Position numbers and translations under genes: made by a program. Shown here piece by piece: positions 1 to 7,116 of a stretch of DNA of 9,456 nt (the stretch's first letter is position 1; every line of letters begins with the position of its first letter). This stretch comes from Acidobacteriota bacterium (GTDB taxonomy: Bacteria > Acidobacteriota > UBA6911 > RPQK01 > JAPXNP01): positions 1-9,456 of the forward strand of contig JAUWTT010000112.1 of the NCBI GenBank assembly GCA_030614585.1, given 5' to 3'. The notes under the pieces are model-generated. The model searched no databases, had not been told where the DNA came from, and saw only the letters and a list, made by a program, of their open reading frames with translations.

Positions 1-23
1 ACGGGCGGAACCGAGAATTGGGT

Positions 24-110
24 CTAACCACCAAATCACTAAAACACAAAGCAATCACTCTTCTCGTGCATTCGTGACTTCGTGGTTAATCCCCGATTAC
101 CGATTACCCG
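24..110. repeat. CACCAAG-type imperfect inverted repeat, copy 1, with two tandem 7-mers
   Basis: The left arm (about 25-50, beginning TAACCACCAAATCACTAAA) pairs imperfectly with the right arm (about 65-89, ending GTGACTTCGTGGTTAA). The reverse complement of the right arm reads TTAACCACGAAGTCACGAA, so about three quarters of positions match. The right arm is followed by CGATTAC twice in tandem (94-100 and 101-107) and then CCG. It lies just past the stop codon of the M24 peptidase gene. This copy is the most diverged of three in the window (see 2092-2161 and 4361-4458). It might fold in the transcript of the minus-strand operon, but it has no T-run typical of an intrinsic terminator. Bases 1-23 may hold a weak outer extension of the palindrome. 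Confidence 0.7.
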
Positions 111-123
111 TCCCAGCCCCCTC

Positions 124-1314
124 CTAACATTCAAACAACAGCACGGCTTCCTGCGGCGTCGTCGTCACTTCCACTCCGGTCGAAGTCATGTAAATGTTGA
201 TTTCGCTCCTCAACCCAAAGTCTGATTGGTAGACTCCGGGTTCGATCGTACACGTGATTCCTGGGATCACGCGGCGAGTGTCATGGGTTTCGAAGTTGTC
301 GAAATTGACACCATTTCCATGGATTGTTCGAGCCAGATTATGCCCGGTTCGATGAAGGATGAACTGTCCAAACCCTGCCTTCTGGATCACGGCCCTGACA
401 GCGTCGTCAACCTCGTGTCCGAGTGGTCCCCTGCCTTGAGCCAACTTGTTTCGAATGAACTCGACCCCGGTGTCTCTGGCGGCACTGATGACCTTGAAGG
501 CTTCTTTGACCTTCTCCGGGACGGCATCACCAAAGAAAGCGGTCCATGTGATGTCTGCAAAAACTGAATCTTTATCTTTTACACGTGCCCATAGGTCGAT
601 GAGTAGGAAGTCCCCTTTCCGGATCTCAGAGAAGGATTCTTCGCTGGGTGCGTAATGAGGGTCCCCGCTATGTTCATTGACGGCCACGATGGGTGGAAAG
701 TCAGTTTCCAGTCCTTCCTCCGCAAAGCGCTTCATAATGAAGCTCTGGACTTCAAATTCGCTAGTCTTCCCAAGCTCGATTATTCGGGCCGCGGTGTACT
801 CGAAAGCCTCTCGAACGATCTTCGTGATCTTGTCTGCCGCTTCCCGGTGATCGGCGATTTCCTCGTCGTTCCAGACACATTCAAAAAGCTGAATCAGGTC
901 CGCCGATGACTCGAGTTTCAAGCCGAGACCCTGGATCAGTTCTGCGGTTCCAGCATCGATCAGGGAGACGTATGGGATCGCGTTGCCGGGGGAGTATTGC
1001 ATCGCCACTGAACCTAAGTCTTCCAACATTCTCTTCAACTTCTTCTGGAGTTCCTCCCAGGCAACGTACTCGGTTGTTTCACCTGGAAGAGAATCGAGAT
1101 TGTGTGATTCGATGCGGTGAACCAGTTTGCGGGGTGTGCCGTGTGCTGGAATCAGATAGAACCAGCGGCGAGTGAAATGGCCGTGTGTATCAAGGCTCAG
1201 GATTCTGTATGCGATCGGGTCGCTTCCTCTGAAATCGTAAAATAGCCACCCGGGTACACCGGCGTTTCTCAGCACTTCCTGAATCCGTTCGATCTTTTCC
1301 TTGAGATGGTTCAC
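124..1314 (-). CDS. M24 family metallopeptidase (Xaa-Pro aminopeptidase / prolidase-like)
   Basis: This 396-residue cytoplasmic protein has the two-part build of creatinase/aminopeptidase P proteins: an N-terminal domain (about 1-150) and a pita-bread catalytic domain (about 155-390). The five expected dinuclear metal ligands are visible: D240 (LLIDLW), D254 (VFADITW), H325 (HRTGHNL), E358 (TIEPGVY) and E371 (RSEINIY). H332 probably matches the second active-site histidine. The likely role is hydrolysis of peptide bonds next to proline; substrate choice (aminopeptidase or dipeptidase) cannot be read from the sequence. The start is GTG at 1314, overlapping the TGA of the upstream acyltransferase as GTGA, with a GGAGAGG ribosome site eight bases before it. 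There is no signal peptide. The aspartate spacing (D240 to D254) is three residues longer than the Dx10D of E. coli PepP, which suggests a distinct subfamily. Confidence 0.9.
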   Translation of the reverse strand: MNHLKEKIERIQEVLRNAGVPGWLFYDFRGSDPIAYRILSLDTHGHFTRRWFYLIPAHGTPRKLVHRIESHNLDSLPGETTEYVAWEELQKKLKRMLEDLGSVAMQYSPGNAIPYVSLIDAGTAELIQGLGLKLESSADLIQLFECVWNDEEIADHREAADKITKIVREAFEYTAARIIELGKTSEFEVQSFIMKRFAEEGLETDFPPIVAVNEHSGDPHYAPSEESFSEIRKGDFLLIDLWARVKDKDSVFADITWTAFFGDAVPEKVKEAFKVISAARDTGVEFIRNKLAQGRGPLGHEVDDAVRAVIQKAGFGQFILHRTGHNLARTIHGNGVNFDNFETHDTRRVIPGITCTIEPGVYQSDFGLRSEINIYMTSTGVEVTTTPQEAVLLFEC

Positions 1315-2033
1315 AGCTCATACCTCTCCAGAATAATTTGTCTGACTTTGTCGGCTAACTCCCGAAGCTTCCAATCCTGAAACGTCTCGTACTCTATCGG
1401 CTCGTGTATGATCATACGGATCTTCCCGGGATAAATAACCATGGAACCTCTTTTCAGCCTTCTGTGGGCGCCAATCAGCGTGACCGGAACGATCGGTGCT
1501 CGAGCTTCTTTGGGCAAAAGAAAGGCCCCCCGCTTGAACTCTACTGTTACGCCGTCAAAGGTGCGCATACCTTCAGGATAAATGACCAGAGAAAGGCCGG
1601 ATGCCACCTTCTCTGTGACTTTACGGTAGTTTCTTATTGTCTTTCGTGCATTGTCGAAGTGGACCTGGATGTTGCCGGACCGCCTCAAGTGCCAGCCCAG
1701 AAAAGGGATCTTGAATAGGGATGACTTGGCGACAAACCGAAACTGTATCGGTAGGCAATAAAGAAAGGCCCAGTGGTCGAACATACTGAGGTGATTGGCG
1801 ACGAACACATAGCCTCGTGCCGGGTCAATGTTCTCGATCCCCTCGACAGTGATTTCAACCCGTGAAACCCAGAAGATGAAACTGGCCCAGAGGTGCGCAC
1901 ACCAGTGTTGGAGGCGCCCCGTCCCGTCTACAAGCGAGAAGAACACACTGATCGACGAAAGAATGCCCGTTACGAGAATGATGAATGGCACTCTCCAGAT
2001 TGCGTTGATTTTCGGGAGAATCTTTGACCCCAT
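1311..2033 (-). CDS. plsC: PlsC-type 1-acyl-sn-glycerol-3-phosphate acyltransferase
   Basis: This 240-residue protein belongs to the PlsC/lysophospholipid acyltransferase family. Its members move an acyl chain to the sn-2 position of lysophosphatidate at the inner membrane, giving phosphatidate for phospholipid synthesis. A hydrophobic segment near residues 14-34 should anchor it. Motif I is NHLSMFD (the HX4D catalytic pair is H81 and D86). Motif III is YPEGMRT (152-158, usually FPEGTRS), and the downstream APIVPV block (179-184) is motif IV. The length is normal for the family. The start is the ATG at 2033; no strong ribosome site precedes it, so the start is less certain than the identity. 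It is the first gene of a two-gene minus-strand operon, overlapping the M24 peptidase gene by four bases. Other acyl-acceptor specificities in the same fold cannot be excluded. Confidence 0.88.
   Translation of the reverse strand: MGSKILPKINAIWRVPFIILVTGILSSISVFFSLVDGTGRLQHWCAHLWASFIFWVSRVEITVEGIENIDPARGYVFVANHLSMFDHWAFLYCLPIQFRFVAKSSLFKIPFLGWHLRRSGNIQVHFDNARKTIRNYRKVTEKVASGLSLVIYPEGMRTFDGVTVEFKRGAFLLPKEARAPIVPVTLIGAHRRLKRGSMVIYPGKIRMIIHEPIEYETFQDWKLRELADKVRQIILERYEL
1322..1329 (-). promoter_or_regulatory. Ribosome binding site for the M24 peptidase GTG start
   Basis: On the minus strand GGAGAGG (1329-1323) lies inside the end of plsC, eight bases before the GTG at 1314. It supports the GTG start and the four-base GTGA overlap, which suggests translational coupling. 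Confidence 0.65.
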
Positions 2034-2091
2034 GAAACTGTCAATTCTGGCAAAACTTTTCGAACCTGTCGATTGGAGCCCTCCGAAGAGT

Positions 2092-2161
2092 CACCACCAA
2101 GACACCAAGAACACCAAGAATCACGGTGTTGGCTAGGTGACCTTGGTGCCTTAATGGTTTG
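2092..2161. repeat. CACCAAG-type imperfect inverted repeat, copy 2
   Basis: The left arm (2092-2120) is three head-to-tail CACCAAG units (CACCACCAAG, ACACCAAG, AACACCAAG). The right arm (about 2135-2160) carries the complementary units (AGGTGACC, TTGGTGCC, TTAATGGTT). Its reverse complement begins AACCATTAAGGCACCAAGG, and so pairs with the left arm over most of its length. About 14 bases separate the arms. Unlike copies 1 and 3, it sits between two divergent genes, so it cannot be a terminator for either one. Confidence 0.8.
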
Positions 2162-2300
2162 CGCTATGAGGGTTGTTCGAGCTTGGCAGGTCCCATCCTT
2201 TCTTGTTGCTCTGATGCAGATTCGGTTGGTATGGCTTATACTCTGCTTGCTGATTCTCTCGGAGGGTCCGGATTTAAAGACGCGTATTCTTACTCTCTTA

Positions 2301-2307
2301 AAAGGAG
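2301..2307 (+). promoter_or_regulatory. rfbB: Ribosome binding site that fixes the rfbB TTG start
   Basis: AAAGGAG is a near-perfect Shine-Dalgarno sequence, five bases upstream of the TTG at 2313. It places the start directly before the conserved nucleotide-binding strand (LLVTGGAGFIG) and argues against the longer in-frame reading from 2073. Confidence 0.8.
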
Positions 2308-2312
2308 TCTTC

Positions 2313-3398
2313 TTGGAAGCGACTTTACTGGTCACCGGCGGTGCGGGTTTCATAGGATGCAATTTCGTACGGGCGGTTCTGGCTAAGACAGGGGCGCGTA
2401 TCGTTGTTCTTGACAAGCTGACGTATGCGGGCAGTTTGGCAAACCTGAAGGACGTCGAATCGGATTCGCACTTTCACTTCGTCAAGGGGGATATTGCGGA
2501 TGCTGAACTGGTGACGACGGTGATCCGGGAGTTCAATCCCTCCGCTGTCGTGAATTTCGCAGCGGAATCTCATGTCGATCGTTCCATCGAAGGACCTGCA
2601 GCTTTCATAGAGACGAACGTAGTGGGCGCCTGGGTCCTGTTGGATTCAGCGAGGAAGTACTGGAGCGATCTCCCGTCGAAGGAAAAGGACTCGTTCAGGT
2701 TTCTTCAGATCTCCACGGATGAAGTGTATGGAAGCCTGGGCGAATCTGGAGCCTTTTCCGAGCTCACCCCCATGGCGCCCAATTCACCTTACTCGGCCTC
2801 AAAAGCAGCTGCAGATCATTTCGCGCGTGCCTATCATGCAACCTATGGTTTGCCGACAATCGTCACGAACTGCTCAAACAATTATGGCCCCTACCAGTTT
2901 CCGGAGAAGCTGATCCCACTGATGGTCCTGAATTGCCTGGATGGGAAGCCTCTGCCGATCTATGGCGACGGGGGTAATGTTCGGGATTGGATCTTCGTCG
3001 AGGACCATTGTCTTGGTCTTTTGACGGTTCTGGAACGAGGGAAGGTCGGAGATAGCTACAACCTGGGTGGGCGGTGCGAACGTCGGAATCTGGAGATTGT
3101 AGACCTGATTTGCACGATTGTTGAGGAGTACTTCCCGGCTGCCGAGAATCCCTCCATGGCCGACGGCGGAATGAAGGAGTACTCCCAGCTGAAGACCTGC
3201 GTTGAGGATCGGCCTGGCCACGACAGGCGTTATGCAATCGATTCAACCAAGGTGGAAACCGAGTTGCGCTGGCGCCCGTCCCTCACTCTGGAGGAGGGAA
3301 TGAGGAAGACGATTGGCTGGTATCTTGATCACCAGGGTTGGTGCGAGCAGGTTTCGACAGAGTATCGGCGGGAACGGCTCGGTTTGATAGATGGCTGA
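2313..3398 (+). CDS. rfbB: dTDP-glucose 4,6-dehydratase
   Basis: RfbB/RmlB converts dTDP-glucose to dTDP-4-keto-6-deoxyglucose with bound NAD, the second step towards dTDP-rhamnose and related deoxysugars of surface polysaccharide. The protein is an extended short-chain dehydrogenase. It has the NAD loop GGAGFIG (9-15), the catalytic STDEVYG block (134-140, with T135, D136, E137), the YSASK catalytic pair (Y160 and K164), and the NNYGPYQFPEKLIP substrate loop (189-202). The C-terminal DRPGHDRRYAID (299-310) is a hallmark of this enzyme. With the TTG start it has 361 residues, the normal length. The frame is open further upstream to an ATG at 2073, but that would add 80 residues running through an intergenic repeat, so I reject it. 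rfbA follows after 66 bases in the same direction, probably in one transcript. Confidence 0.95.
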   Translation: MEATLLVTGGAGFIGCNFVRAVLAKTGARIVVLDKLTYAGSLANLKDVESDSHFHFVKGDIADAELVTTVIREFNPSAVVNFAAESHVDRSIEGPAAFIETNVVGAWVLLDSARKYWSDLPSKEKDSFRFLQISTDEVYGSLGESGAFSELTPMAPNSPYSASKAAADHFARAYHATYGLPTIVTNCSNNYGPYQFPEKLIPLMVLNCLDGKPLPIYGDGGNVRDWIFVEDHCLGLLTVLERGKVGDSYNLGGRCERRNLEIVDLICTIVEEYFPAAENPSMADGGMKEYSQLKTCVEDRPGHDRRYAIDSTKVETELRWRPSLTLEEGMRKTIGWYLDHQGWCEQVSTEYRRERLGLIDG

Positions 3399-3451
3399 AA
3401 GGCTTTTCCAACCAGGCCAGTCGAGCCCTTGGCAAGACAGAGTTGGATCTG

Positions 3452-3458
3452 AAAGGGG
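3452..3458 (+). promoter_or_regulatory. rfbA: Ribosome binding site for rfbA
   Basis: AAAGGGG lies six bases before the ATG at 3465 and supports that start, which directly precedes the conserved KGIVLAGGSGTR. Confidence 0.6.
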
Positions 3459-3464
3459 ATACCG

Positions 3465-4343
3465 ATGAAGGGCATTGTATTGGCCGGGGGCTCAGGGACC
3501 CGGCTCTTTCCTCTCACTCAAGCTGTGAGCAAGCAGCTGATTCCTGTGTATGACAAGCCGATGATTTACTATCCGCTGTCGGTCCTCCTGTTGGCGGGCA
3601 TACGAGACATTCTGATAATAACGACACCGAAGGATCAGGCGGCATTCCGGAATCTGCTCGGGAGTGGTGAAGCTTATGGGTTGAGGTTGGAGTTTGCAGC
3701 CCAGGCTCGTCCCGAGGGGATCGCCCAGGCGTTCTTGGTGGGCAGCGATTTCGTTGGAGACGATAGGGTGGCCTTAATTCTCGGTGACAACCTGTTGTAT
3801 GGCCACGGCCTGACCGGCTGCCTGAAAAGGGCCGTGGAAAGGAAGGAAGGGGCCACGGTGTTTGCTTACCCGGTCAGCGATCCCGAACGGTATGGTGTCG
3901 TTGATTTCGACGAACACGGTCGGGCAGTACGACTCGAGGAAAAACCTCAGAACCCTCGATCCAACTTCGCCGTGACGGGCCTCTATTTTTACGACAATCG
4001 AGTTCTGGAGATTGCTGCTTCTTTGAAGCCTTCGGCTCGCGGCGAACTCGAAATAACAGATGTTAACCGGGTCTATCTCGCGAGTGACGCGCTACATGTG
4101 GAAAAGCTGGGCCGAGGCATAGCCTGGCTCGATACCGGAACGCCCGAGGCTCTTCTGCAGGCCTCGAACTTCATTCAGACGCTTGAGCAGAGGCAGGGAC
4201 TCATGGTGGCTTGTCTGGAAGAAATTGCTTTCAGTCTCGGTTACCTCTCCCGGACACAGCTCTCAGAGCGTGCCAGGGAGCTTCCCCGCAGCAGGTATGG
4301 GGACTATCTGAGGAAACTCCTCGATGGAGAAGTCGAGTTGTAG
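3465..4343 (+). CDS. rfbA: Glucose-1-phosphate thymidylyltransferase
   Basis: RfbA/RmlA joins glucose-1-phosphate and dTTP to give dTDP-glucose and pyrophosphate. It supplies the substrate of the RfbB encoded just upstream, so the two genes cover the first two steps of the pathway. The 292 residues match the usual length. The nucleotidyltransferase signature GGSGTRLFPLT (8-18) is followed by SKQLIPVYDKPMIYYPL (22-38), including K24. The Mg-binding aspartates appear to be D108 (ILGDNLLYG) and D223 (WLDTGTPEAL). EEKP (158-161) and the GLYFYD strand (172-177) are also typical. Family members form tetramers and are feedback-inhibited by dTDP-rhamnose; nothing here shows whether this one is. rfbC and rfbD, needed for rhamnose, are absent from the window. 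Confidence 0.96.
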   Translation: MKGIVLAGGSGTRLFPLTQAVSKQLIPVYDKPMIYYPLSVLLLAGIRDILIITTPKDQAAFRNLLGSGEAYGLRLEFAAQARPEGIAQAFLVGSDFVGDDRVALILGDNLLYGHGLTGCLKRAVERKEGATVFAYPVSDPERYGVVDFDEHGRAVRLEEKPQNPRSNFAVTGLYFYDNRVLEIAASLKPSARGELEITDVNRVYLASDALHVEKLGRGIAWLDTGTPEALLQASNFIQTLEQRQGLMVACLEEIAFSLGYLSRTQLSERARELPRSRYGDYLRKLLDGEVEL

Positions 4344-4360
4344 AACTGCATTCTGGGGGA

Positions 4361-4458
4361 TTCACCACCAAGTCACCAAGCACACCAAGAAACACTAAGA
4401 TTAATGGGTTTACCTTAGTGTCCTTGGTGCCTTAGTGGTTAATTCACAGTTCACCCCG
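4361..4458. repeat. CACCAAG-type imperfect inverted repeat, copy 3, with two tandem 7-mers
   Basis: The left arm (4363-4399) has four units: CACCACCAAG, TCACCAAG, CACACCAAG and AAACACTAAG. The right arm (4414-4440) has CTTAGTG, TCCTTGGTG and CCTTAGTGG. Reverse-complemented, the right arm reads AACCACTAAGGCACCAAGG and then ACACTAAG, so the inner CACTAAG/CTTAGTG pair is perfect around a 14-base loop (4400-4413). The right arm is followed by AATTCAC and AGTTCAC (4441-4454) and CCCG, the same tail design as copy 1. The element fills most of the 156-bp gap between rfbA (stop at 4343) and polA (start at 4500). A transcript-level hairpin is likely, but without a U-tract it is not a standard intrinsic terminator. 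Confidence 0.82.
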
Positions 4459-4499
4459 TTCGAACTTCGACTTCCCTCGGGCCAAGGTACACTTCCCAC

Positions 4500-7115
4500 G
4501 TGGCCAGACTCTTCCTGGTGGATGGAATGTCACACATCTACCGCGCCTATTTCGCCATTCGCAGTCTCACCAACCAGGACGGCTTACCAACAAACGCCAT
4601 TTACGGTTTTACAGTGATGCTGCGCAAGCTCATCGCCGATGAAGAACCTGACTACCTCGGTGTCGCGTTTGACCTCAAGGGGCCCACGGTTCGACACGAA
4701 CAGTTCGAGGAATACAAGGCCACGCGTCCCAAAATGCCCGAAGACCTGGTGGAGCAGTTACCCTACATCAGGAGAGTCTGCGAAGTATTTCGAGTTCCGG
4801 TCATCACGCATGAGGGGTATGAGGCAGACGATGTCATTGGAACCCTCACTCACCAGGCAGTTGAGCAGGACCTGGAGGTGGTGATTGTCACGATTGATAA
4901 AGACATGCTTCAGCTGGTTAACGAAAAGGTAGTGGTCCTGGACACTCGGGACATGACCCGGTTCGATTCAGCTGAAGTCGAAAAGAAATGGGGTGTCAGG
5001 CCGGACCAGATTGTGGATGTTTTGAGTCTTGTTGGAGACAGTTCCGACAATATTCCTGGGGCGCCAGGGATTGGGGACAAGGGCGCGCGGAGTTTGATCG
5101 CGGAATTCGGGACTTTGGAGAATCTCTTTGCTCACCGAGACGACGTGCCCAGAAAGAGTTACCGAGAGAGTCTTCAGAATAATGAGGACCTCATCCTGAA
5201 GAGTCGAGAGCTGCTGAAGATTTACAGAGAGCTTCCTTTGCCGCTGGATCTGTCGACTCTTCGGCTTGAGGAACCTGATATCTCGGAGGTTCGTAGACTG
5301 TTCACTGAGATGAGGTTTACGAGGCTCCTGAAAACCCTTCCCGAAGAAACCGAGGCCGGCCAGGATGAACCGCGTATTGAAGTGAAGAAGGTAAGTAGCA
5401 GTCATCGACTGAAGCAACTCTCGCGAAAGGTAGAGGGGAAAGCGGTTGGTATCTCATTGTGGGTTGAGGGGACTGAGGCGATCGAATCAGAAACTTTGGG
5501 TGTGGGCGTGTGTTTCGATCCCCCGGAAGCCTGGTTCATTTCCTCAGAGTTTCTGAGTAAGCACCCGGAATCAGTAAAGGACTTCTTTTCCCGGCAGGCC
5601 GAATGGATATTTCATGACCTGAAAGGATTTTACTTCTGTGCCGGACACGCTGGATGGGAACTGGGGGGGAGTGTCCGCGACACGATGCTGGCAGCCTATC
5701 TTCTGGACCCAGACAAAAAGGATTTCTCGCTTCGGAGTGTGGCCCTTGAGCAGCTAGGGTACGAACTCGGTGCCGGCGCTTCCGAAATGCTGCTGGTTGG
5801 TGATGAAAGACCGCAGCAATTGTGTGAGAAGGCGCTGGTCACTCTGAAGATCTGCCAAGCGCAGTTGTCCCTTTTGGAGACGCAGGGCTTATTGAGCCTT
5901 TTGGACCGTGTTGAGGTTCCACTGGTAAAGGTTTTAGCCGACATGGAACGTGTGGGCGTCCGGGTAGATGTTAGCCAGCTGGAGCAGATGTCAGGTGAGT
6001 TTCTGGAAGAGATCGAGACACTGACCGTAAGAATTCGTGATCTTGCCGGCGAGGACTTTAACCTGAACTCTCCCAAGCAGCTTTCAACTATCTTGTTCGA
6101 GAAGTTGGGTTTCCCGGTGCGCCGGAAGAAAGGTAAGGCGGGGCACTTCTCGACCGGAGTCGAAGTCTTGGAGGAGCTTTCTGAGAATCACGAGATTGCG
6201 CGTCTCATACTCGAATATAGAGAACTCTCAAAACTCCGAAACACCTACTTGGATGCGCTCCCAAAATTGGTAAATCAGGGGACTGGTCGGATCCATACCT
6301 CTTACAACCAGATGGTTGCGGCGACGGGGAGGCTGTCTTCCAGCAATCCGAATCTTCAGAACATACCTATCCGGAGCAAGCTCGGGCGCCGGATTCGCAA
6401 GGCTTTTGTGGCCCGGTCAGGCTGCTCGATCCTGTCCGCTGACTACTCTCAGATTGAACTCAGGGTAATGGCCCATTTGTCCGAGGATCCCGTTCTGGTT
6501 GAAGCATTCAATCGAGGCGAGGACATCCACGAGAGAACGGCGAGAGAGGTTTTTGGCGCCTTGGTTGATTTGGATCCGCTGGAGATGCGGAGAAGGGCCA
6601 AAGTCATCAATTTTGGTATCATATATGGGTTGAGTGCTTTTGGTCTGGCCAAGAGTCTTAAGATCCGTCGTTCGGAAGCTCAGGACTATATCGACGGGTA
6701 TTTTGAGAGATATCACGGAGTCAGGACGTGGTCGGAAGTGACTCTTGAAGAAGCCGAACAAAACGGCTACGTTAAGACGCTTTTCGGCCGGATACGCCAG
6801 ATTCCTGATATCAAAAGCCGTAACAGGAACCAGAGAGAGTTTGCCCGGCGGATGGCCATCAACGCACCCATACAAGGGACGGCCGCCGATCTTATGAAGA
6901 TGGCGATGGTTGCCATCCATGAGAGAATGGATGTGGAGAGTTTTTCCAGTAAACTGACGATGCAAGTTCATGATGAACTGGTGTTCGAAGTTTGCGAGGA
7001 GGAAATCGAACGTCTGAGCAGGCTTGTGGTGGACGAGATGGAGGGCGTTGCGCAGTTGAGGGTTCCGCTGAAGGTGGATCTGTCGGTGGGGCCTTCCTGG
7101 TACGAGGCCAAATAG
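4500..7115 (+). CDS. polA: DNA polymerase I with a degenerate proofreading domain
   Basis: This 871-residue repair and Okazaki-fragment polymerase has three domains. The 5'-nuclease domain (1 to about 280) is intact, with DGMSHIYRAY (8-17), the YEADD acidic cluster (107-111), TIDKDMLQL (131-139) and the helix-hairpin-helix region GDSSDNIPGAPGIGDKG (179-195). The 3'-5' exonuclease-like domain (about 295-465) has lost its metal ligands. Aligned with E. coli, D355 and E357 become about S319 and W321, D424 becomes F377, and D501 becomes K444. The polymerase domain is intact: motif A SADYSQIELR with D648, motif B/O-helix RRRAKVINFGIIYG (697-710), and motif C MQVHDELVF with D825. It should therefore polymerise and remove RNA primers but not proofread. 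The start is GTG at 4500, directly before the conserved ARLFLVDG. The ribosome site is weak (AAGG, 12 bases upstream). Confidence 0.96.
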   Translation: MARLFLVDGMSHIYRAYFAIRSLTNQDGLPTNAIYGFTVMLRKLIADEEPDYLGVAFDLKGPTVRHEQFEEYKATRPKMPEDLVEQLPYIRRVCEVFRVPVITHEGYEADDVIGTLTHQAVEQDLEVVIVTIDKDMLQLVNEKVVVLDTRDMTRFDSAEVEKKWGVRPDQIVDVLSLVGDSSDNIPGAPGIGDKGARSLIAEFGTLENLFAHRDDVPRKSYRESLQNNEDLILKSRELLKIYRELPLPLDLSTLRLEEPDISEVRRLFTEMRFTRLLKTLPEETEAGQDEPRIEVKKVSSSHRLKQLSRKVEGKAVGISLWVEGTEAIESETLGVGVCFDPPEAWFISSEFLSKHPESVKDFFSRQAEWIFHDLKGFYFCAGHAGWELGGSVRDTMLAAYLLDPDKKDFSLRSVALEQLGYELGAGASEMLLVGDERPQQLCEKALVTLKICQAQLSLLETQGLLSLLDRVEVPLVKVLADMERVGVRVDVSQLEQMSGEFLEEIETLTVRIRDLAGEDFNLNSPKQLSTILFEKLGFPVRRKKGKAGHFSTGVEVLEELSENHEIARLILEYRELSKLRNTYLDALPKLVNQGTGRIHTSYNQMVAATGRLSSSNPNLQNIPIRSKLGRRIRKAFVARSGCSILSADYSQIELRVMAHLSEDPVLVEAFNRGEDIHERTAREVFGALVDLDPLEMRRRAKVINFGIIYGLSAFGLAKSLKIRRSEAQDYIDGYFERYHGVRTWSEVTLEEAEQNGYVKTLFGRIRQIPDIKSRNRNQREFARRMAINAPIQGTAADLMKMAMVAIHERMDVESFSSKLTMQVHDELVFEVCEEEIERLSRLVVDEMEGVAQLRVPLKVDLSVGPSWYEAK

Positions 7116-7116
7116 T

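Larger units (their letters stand above)
2034..2312. other. Divergent intergenic region between plsC and rfbB
   Basis: This 279-bp stretch separates two divergent transcription units, so promoters for both should lie here. It holds repeat copy 2 (2092-2161) and, at its end, the rfbB ribosome site (2301-2307). Two weak sigma-70-like candidates for rfbB are visible. One is TATACT at 2237-2242 without a good -35 box. The other is TTGGTG (2143-2148) and TATGAG (2165-2170), 16 bases apart, whose -35 would sit in the right arm of the repeat. Neither is convincing. The rfbB reading frame stays open upstream to 2073, but that stretch translates the repeat and a low-complexity leader and looks non-coding. 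Confidence 0.5.

Noticed and set aside
2073..2312. N-terminal extension of rfbB from the ATG at 2073
   Set aside because: It translates an intergenic inverted repeat and a low-complexity leader, has no match to the RfbB fold, and a strong ribosome site supports TTG at 2313.
3391..3468. 25-codon frame linking the rfbB stop to the rfbA start (ends in ATGA)
   Set aside because: It has no ribosome site and no recognisable features, and rfbA has its own Shine-Dalgarno. Chance is enough to explain it.
4343..4355. GAACTGCATTCTG after rfbA resembling a stretch near 9212-9226
   Set aside because: It is a short match, with the second site inside a coding region and no surrounding similarity. It is probably chance.
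4363..4440. Repeat copy 3 read as an intrinsic terminator of rfbA
   Set aside because: It is imperfect, not GC-rich at the stem tip and has no following T-run. A related copy (2092-2161) lies between divergent gene starts, where a terminator makes no sense.
4361..4458. Repeat copies read as a CRISPR array
   Set aside because: The units are 7-10 bases, degenerate and without unique spacers, and they form inverted arms, not direct repeats of 25-40 bases.
6417..6971. 184-codon minus-strand open frame inside polA
   Set aside because: It lies antisense to the conserved polymerase motifs, shows no recognisable domain and is best explained as a shadow of the polA codons. The same holds for the plus-strand frames within plsC and the M24 peptidase gene.
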